Positions 22,091 through 25,330 of a DNA stretch of 25,330 bases are shown here, piece after piece. The DNA lies in contig LCOM01000004.1 of assembly GCA_000999395.1 (NCBI GenBank), positions 1 to 25,330 on the forward strand. Reading direction: 5' to 3'. The first letter of the stretch is position 1. Every line of letters begins with the position of its first letter. This stretch comes from Parcubacteria group bacterium GW2011_GWA2_47_7 (GTDB lineage: Bacteria > Patescibacteriota > Minisyncoccia > Phycocordibacterales > UBA6899). The position numbers and the translations under genes are program-made. The notes under the pieces are model-generated. The model saw nothing but the letters and a program-made list of their open reading frames with translations, was not told the DNA's origin and ran no database searches.

Positions 22091-23146
22091 ATGGACCATC
22101 AATCTGAAAAAAAATATAACGTCGAAATAAAGAAACTGCCGGGCTCGCGTATTGAAATTAAGGCTTCGATTAGTGCCATGGATTTCGATGCGGCAAAAGG
22201 AGAGGCGGTGAAGCGTCTTGGCGCCGATGTTGAATTACCCGGATTTCGCAAGGGGCATGTTCCGGAGAAGGTGCTTCTGTCAAAAATTGGCGAGGCTGCG
22301 CTTCTCGAGGAAATGGCGGAAGTGGCAATCAGCCATGCATATCCGGCTATTATCGTAGAGGAAAAGCTTGATGTCATTGGACGACCGCAAGTAGGTATCA
22401 CAAAAATTGCTCACGGCAACCCACTTGAGTGCACCATCACGACCGCGGTATTTCCTGAATACAAACTTCCAGACTATAAAAAACTCGCGGCAAAGACAGG
22501 CAAGAACAAAGAAGAGGTTGTCGTGACCGACGAAGACATTGCAAAAACACTAGAACAAATTCGTCGCATGCGTGCTCAGGGAATAGCAGAGACTGAGGGA
22601 AAAGAATTCGATGAGTCAGCGCCACTTCCAGAGCTTGATGATGCGTATGTAGAGACATTAGGCGCAGGAAAGACTATTGACGAACTCAAGGTCAAATTAC
22701 GCGAGAATATGCTTATCGAAAAAACACGCGAAGCCAAGGATAAGAAGCGCATTGCAATCATGGAGGCTATCGTCACTGAGACAAAGATCGAACTACCGGA
22801 CGTTATCATCGACCAAGAGCTCTTGCGCATGGAGGATGAATTTTCGGCCGACGTCAGTCGAATGGGTCTTGACTTGGATGGGTATCTAAAGAGCGTTCAA
22901 AAAACAAAAGAAGACTTACAGAAAGACTGGCGGCCAGATGCAATAAAACGGGCTACCATTCAGATCCTTATCGGAAAGATATCGGATGAGGAGAAGCTCG
23001 AGCCTGACGCAGAACTCGTGACACGCGACGTGAAAGCGCTCCGCGAGCGATATCCTGACGCAGAAGAAAATCGAATTCATGGTTATGTGCTCATGCTCCT
23101 TACCAATGAAAAAGTATTTGAATTTCTCGAAGCACAAGAGGCATAG
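22091..23146 (+). CDS. tig: Trigger factor lacking the PPIase domain, 351 aa
   Basis: A ribosome-associated chaperone for nascent chains. The N-terminal ribosome-binding domain is intact: GFRKGHVPEKV with the docking signature GFRKG at 51-55, followed by LIEEMAEVA-like and VIGRPQV strands. After the arm helix VTDEDIAKTLEQIRRMRAQG (147-165) a linker of about 15 residues leads directly to LPELDDAYVETLGAGKTIDE. That is the sequence that normally follows the FKBP-type PPIase domain, which is therefore absent. The C-terminal chaperone arms are complete (LPDVIIDQELLRMEDEF onward). Typical length is 430-450. Two genes separate it from clpP, the usual neighbour. Confidence 0.93.
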   Translation: MDHQSEKKYNVEIKKLPGSRIEIKASISAMDFDAAKGEAVKRLGADVELPGFRKGHVPEKVLLSKIGEAALLEEMAEVAISHAYPAIIVEEKLDVIGRPQVGITKIAHGNPLECTITTAVFPEYKLPDYKKLAAKTGKNKEEVVVTDEDIAKTLEQIRRMRAQGIAETEGKEFDESAPLPELDDAYVETLGAGKTIDELKVKLRENMLIEKTREAKDKKRIAIMEAIVTETKIELPDVIIDQELLRMEDEFSADVSRMGLDLDGYLKSVQKTKEDLQKDWRPDAIKRATIQILIGKISDEEKLEPDAELVTRDVKALRERYPDAEENRIHGYVLMLLTNEKVFEFLEAQEA

Positions 23147-23209
23147 TATCTTGCGTTGCTCCACCCAAGTTGTTAGCATAAACCAAGACTGAACATTGGG
23201 AGGCAATCA

Positions 23210-23761
23210 GTGACTCAAGGACACGTTGAGGGAATCCTCAAACTTTTTAGCGCCGATACCGCAGCGCGCAATATCATGGGCAGCATCCCCCACCGCAAAG
23301 ACATTCTTGCAGTTCTTATCAACACAAAAAAACTAAATACTGGTGAGCTTGATCTCAGTCGACCGCGAACTCGCCTTGGGCAAGTCATGACAAATACCAA
23401 AGGTGAGGTGATTGCCTATATGGGGATTTCTATCGCACAGAAGGCAAAACCCACAAATCACGAGCACTGGTATGTCTGGGGAGTTCAGTGCCCCGAAACG
23501 ATAAGTGGGCTTTTTATCAGAATGATGATTACGGCAAAAAAAGAACGCAGTAAGGGGTATGGCTCAATTCTTTTCAGTGAGGCGAAGCGTCTCGCGAACA
23601 CTCTTGGTCTGCACATTTATTGCGATACCCATGAAAGTAACCTGGGGATGCGCTCTTTTCTTCAGAATGAAGGTGGAGTAGTCGAGAGATTCTGGTGTAC
23701 CAAAAAAGAAACAAAAATGGTTCGCTATTGCGTACCCCAAATTTTACATCCCGCGCCATAG
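23210..23761 (+). CDS. GNAT family N-acetyltransferase, 183 aa, GTG start
   Basis: Motif A is KKERSKGYGSILFSEAKRLA, with the acetyl-CoA loop RSKGYGS near residues 112-118. The next element LGLHIYCDTHESNLGMRSFLQ is the usual strand followed by the helix containing N-x-x-x-x-x-F. The N-terminal half (HVEGILKLFSADTAARNIMG; TRLGQVMTNTKGEVIAYMGI) matches the substrate-side strands. Substrate unknown. GTG at 23210 is the start because GGGAGG (23198-23203) stands six bases before it, one of the best Shine-Dalgarno sequences in the window. Its stop codon lies in the loop of the terminator. It shows no close similarity to the GNAT protein at 14112 beyond the fold. Confidence 0.85.
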   Translation: MTQGHVEGILKLFSADTAARNIMGSIPHRKDILAVLINTKKLNTGELDLSRPRTRLGQVMTNTKGEVIAYMGISIAQKAKPTNHEHWYVWGVQCPETISGLFIRMMITAKKERSKGYGSILFSEAKRLANTLGLHIYCDTHESNLGMRSFLQNEGGVVERFWCTKKETKMVRYCVPQILHPAP

Positions 23762-23779
23762 ATGAGGCACGGGATTTTT
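23748..23779 (+). terminator. Intrinsic terminator overlapping the GNAT stop codon
   Basis: ATCCCG-c-GCC (23748-23757), loop of 8, GGC-a-CGGGAT (23766-23775), then TTTT. The stop TAG is in the loop. Confidence 0.8.
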
Positions 23780-23839
23780 CGAATAAAATTAAAAAAGATA
23801 ACCTTAGAATATCGTGTACAAACGGAAAAAGTATGAACA

Positions 23840-23868
23840 ATGACACGGCTACAGGAATGCCCTATAAT
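23840..23868 (+). promoter_or_regulatory. Near-consensus promoter of the amidotransferase, predicted leaderless
   Basis: ATGACA (23840-23845), exactly 17 bases, TATAAT (23863-23868): 11 of 12 consensus positions. The ATG at 23876 begins after seven further bases. An ATG at 23840 forms part of the -35 itself. Confidence 0.75.
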
Positions 23869-23875
23869 CACGGAT

Positions 23876-24700
23876 ATGCAAACATTACCCACTTCTTCCA
23901 GCATGCCTACGGTGTCAGATATTCCCGATAGTGTAATTGCGAGGGCCCCGACAATCGATGCCCCGCTTATTCTCACCACACTCTCTCGGCAAACATACGA
24001 TCATCAGGAAAAATTGGGGATGAATGTTTCTTACTTTCGTGCAATCTATCATGCTGGAGGAAATCTTTTGTGTATTGGCCGTCCGACGAGCGATAATCTC
24101 GATCGCATGCTCGAGCTCTCAAGCGGCGTTCTTATCATCGGTGGCACCGATGTCAATCCGACTTATTATAAGGAAGAAAATCATTTCGCACGCCACCTAG
24201 ACGAAGAACGCGACCGCGTCGAGATACTCCTTGCTGCACATGCAATTCAATACAACATTCCCCTCTTGGGTATCTGTCGAGGTATGCAGGTTATAAATAT
24301 TGCACTCGGCGGAACACTTTATCAAGACATCCAAAAAGAGATGCCTGGCGCAATCAAACACAATTACCACAATGACGAGGAGGGGAAATATCGTCCAAGA
24401 AATTTCATCGCACACTCAAATACCATTCTCCCCAATACTCAATTACACAAATTGGTCGGAGGAGACGCGTATTCCGTAAACAGTCTTCATCATCAAGGAA
24501 TCAAAAAGTTGGGTGAAGGACTTATTTCGTCGTCACTGGCACCAGATGGACTCGTCGAAAGCATCGAATACCCCGACCACCCGTTTGCGATCGGTGTGGA
24601 GTGGCATCCTGAGGAACTGGGTGATCCCACATCAATCAGATTGTTTACCGCATTCATCGATGCAGCACAAAAATATAACGCAATAAAAAACAGGCCATAA
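23876..24700 (+). CDS. Class I glutamine amidotransferase-like hydrolase (peptidase C26, PuuD-like), 274 aa
   Basis: The family cleaves gamma-glutamyl amides, e.g. gamma-glutamyl-GABA. With the start at 23876 the triad is C134 (LLGICRGMQVINIALGG), H244 and E246 (IGVEWHPEEL). Supporting motifs are GVLIIGGTDVNPTYY (the oxyanion-side GG), ARHLDEERDRVEILL and VNSLHHQGIKKLGEGL, all typical of the C26 group. Length is somewhat above the usual 240-255 because of an N-terminal tail. The open frame reaches 23840, but that ATG lies inside the -35 box, so it is not used. The natural substrate is unknown, and no polyamine genes are nearby. The stop codon is inside the terminator hairpin. Confidence 0.9.
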   Translation: MQTLPTSSSMPTVSDIPDSVIARAPTIDAPLILTTLSRQTYDHQEKLGMNVSYFRAIYHAGGNLLCIGRPTSDNLDRMLELSSGVLIIGGTDVNPTYYKEENHFARHLDEERDRVEILLAAHAIQYNIPLLGICRGMQVINIALGGTLYQDIQKEMPGAIKHNYHNDEEGKYRPRNFIAHSNTILPNTQLHKLVGGDAYSVNSLHHQGIKKLGEGLISSSLAPDGLVESIEYPDHPFAIGVEWHPEELGDPTSIRLFTAFIDAAQKYNAIKNRP

Positions 24701-24710
24701 GGGCCTGTTT
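24688..24710. terminator. Bidirectional terminator between amidotransferase and the small minus-strand gene
   Basis: AAACAGGCC (24688-24696) pairs with GGCCTGTTT (24702-24710), loop of 5. The U run is short on plus (TTT) but longer on minus (six T), so it should stop the minus-strand gene best. The amidotransferase TAA lies in it. Confidence 0.82.
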
Positions 24711-24719
24711 GGAGTTGTG

Positions 24720-24980
24720 CTAAAGAATAATGACAACCGAGACGACGCGAGGTGACAAGTTCGTGACGCGAAACTTTACACGCACACCCTCACTGAGCTC
24801 ACTAAACACTCTGGCATCAACGAGCTCGCGATTGAGAGGAAACGCATACCCCGTACCATACTCGACAATGTCGAACGGCTCTAGCTCTTGACCAGTAGCA
24901 CCTATCCGACCAAATCGAGGAATTCCGACATCCCCCTCTTTGATTTCGGGGAAAAGCGGAAATAATCCAGTTGATTTCAT
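24720..24980 (-). CDS. Small protein, possibly cold-shock/OB-fold-like, 86 aa
   Basis: Not confidently assigned. The C-terminal two thirds (FDIVEYGTGYAFPLNRELVD; FSELSEGVRVKFRV; SPRVVSVVIL) resemble the strand pattern of a cold-shock domain: a Gly-aromatic strand, a G-x-x-V-x-F strand and a final V-rich strand. The RNP1 motif is not conserved, so nucleic acid binding is only a guess. The N-terminus MKSTGLFPLFPEIKEGDVG has no signal peptide. The frame opens at 25034, but AGGAG (24992-24988) seven bases before the ATG at 24980 sets the start. It is divergent from clpP with overlapping promoters. Confidence 0.7.
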   Translation of the reverse strand: MKSTGLFPLFPEIKEGDVGIPRFGRIGATGQELEPFDIVEYGTGYAFPLNRELVDARVFSELSEGVRVKFRVTNLSPRVVSVVIIL

Positions 24981-25019
24981 AAACAAACTCCTATCAAACA
25001 AAGGGCAAACCAGGACGCA

Positions 25020-25069
25020 GTTAAACAGTTTCACTCTAGTTTGTCAACATCATCTTTCTGTGCTATAGT
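25020..25069. promoter_or_regulatory. Divergent promoters with overlapping -35 boxes (small gene / clpP)
   Basis: Plus: TTGTCA (25041-25046), 17 bases, TGC-TATAGT (-10 at 25064-25069) for clpP, leader about 23 nt. Minus: TTGACA (25047-25042), 16 bases, TTTAAC (25025-25020) for the 24980 gene. The two -35 hexamers share five base pairs, so both promoters can hardly be occupied at once. Confidence 0.7.
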
Positions 25070-25098
25070 AGCCTCGTTAATCCCTAATATTTGAATGT

Positions 25099-25330
25099 AT
25101 GGGCTATCTCATTCCCACCGTTATCGAAAAAACCTCTTTGGGTGAACGTGCATATGATATTTACTCTCGCCTTCTCAAGGAGCGTATCATTTTCCTCTCC
25201 GGATCAATCGATGATGATTCCGCAAATATCATTATCGCACAAATGCTTTTCCTTGAGTCCGAAGACCCGAAGAAGGATATCAAACTCTATATCCACTCTC
25301 CTGGTGGGTCTGTTTCAGCAGGTCTTGCAA
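25099..25330 (+). CDS. clpP: ATP-dependent Clp protease proteolytic subunit ClpP, N-terminal part (runs off the right edge)
   Basis: This is the serine peptidase of Clp complexes, degrading proteins delivered by ClpX/ClpC. The first 77 codons read MGYLIPTVIEKTSLGERAYD, then RLLKERIIFLSGSIDDD, IIAQMLFLESEDPKKDIKLY and IHSPGGSVSAGLA. The last is the conserved glycine loop that forms the oxyanion hole. The active-site Ser (GQAASM motif), His and Asp lie beyond the window. The ATG at 25099 gives the standard mature-like N-terminus; the ATG at 25095 is out of frame. It follows tig at a distance of two genes plus one inverted gene, an expanded version of the tig-clpP neighbourhood. Confidence 0.95.
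   Translation, partial: MGYLIPTVIEKTSLGERAYDIYSRLLKERIIFLSGSIDDDSANIIIAQMLFLESEDPKKDIKLYIHSPGGSVSAGLA

Noticed and set aside
23695..23931. 78-codon plus-strand ORF between GNAT and amidotransferase
   Set aside because: It overlaps the GNAT end, its terminator and the amidotransferase promoter and start. No family resemblance.
1..25330. tRNA, rRNA, CRISPR arrays, insertion sequences, prophage genes
   Set aside because: No cloverleaf-like pattern, regular repeat-spacer array, transposase or phage structural motif was recognised by eye. A dedicated tRNA and covariance-model scan was not possible.

Overview
The window looks like a chromosomal segment of a Candidate Phyla Radiation (Patescibacteria, probably Parcubacteria-group) bacterium. 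This is inferred from gene content and protein style. Genes are tightly packed and intergenic regions are short. A type IV pilus cluster carries very large minor pilins with nested domains of a kind I associate with these genomes. Glycolytic genes are compact, nusA lacks its usual rimP/infB neighbours, and the trigger factor has no PPIase domain. No rRNA, tRNA, CRISPR array, insertion sequence or phage gene was recognised.

Layout. 1-1740: 5' part of recJ (minus), divergent from a small unknown gene and a HIT hydrolase (plus), ended by a bidirectional terminator. 1758-4982 (minus): a leaderless tpiA-pgk operon with ATGA coupling, then a Cys/Met-metabolism PLP enzyme behind a hairpin and its own ribosome binding site. 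5035-13783 (minus): pilC followed by seven proteins with prepilin-like N-termini, in two transcription units. The first is pilC, a large modular pilin, a pilin and a PilX/DUF4900-like protein. The second is GspH-like, PilV-like, GspJ-like and a PilX-like protein. 13800-16413: a leaderless GNAT gene (plus) lies between pilC and pilB (minus). Both flanking noncoding stretches hold long imperfect inverted repeats. pilB lacks a conserved segment of roughly 50 residues.

16505-20613 (plus): a two-cysteine-cluster protein divergent from pilB, then nusA with a terminator-like hairpin in its leader, then a K+-independent proton-pumping pyrophosphatase. 20769-21882: a secreted coiled-coil protein and a small single-span membrane protein. 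22091-25330: tig, a GNAT gene, a leaderless class I glutamine amidotransferase, a small minus-strand protein, and the start of clpP. The small protein and clpP have divergent promoters whose -35 boxes overlap.

How the genes fit together: pilB, pilC and the prepilins should form one surface filament, although no major pilin, pilD or pilMNO is visible here. tpiA, pgk and hppA serve energy metabolism. tig and clpP form a protein folding and turnover neighbourhood. At several genes a -10 box sits 6-7 nt before the start codon, which predicts leaderless mRNAs. Genes with a clear Shine-Dalgarno have longer leaders.
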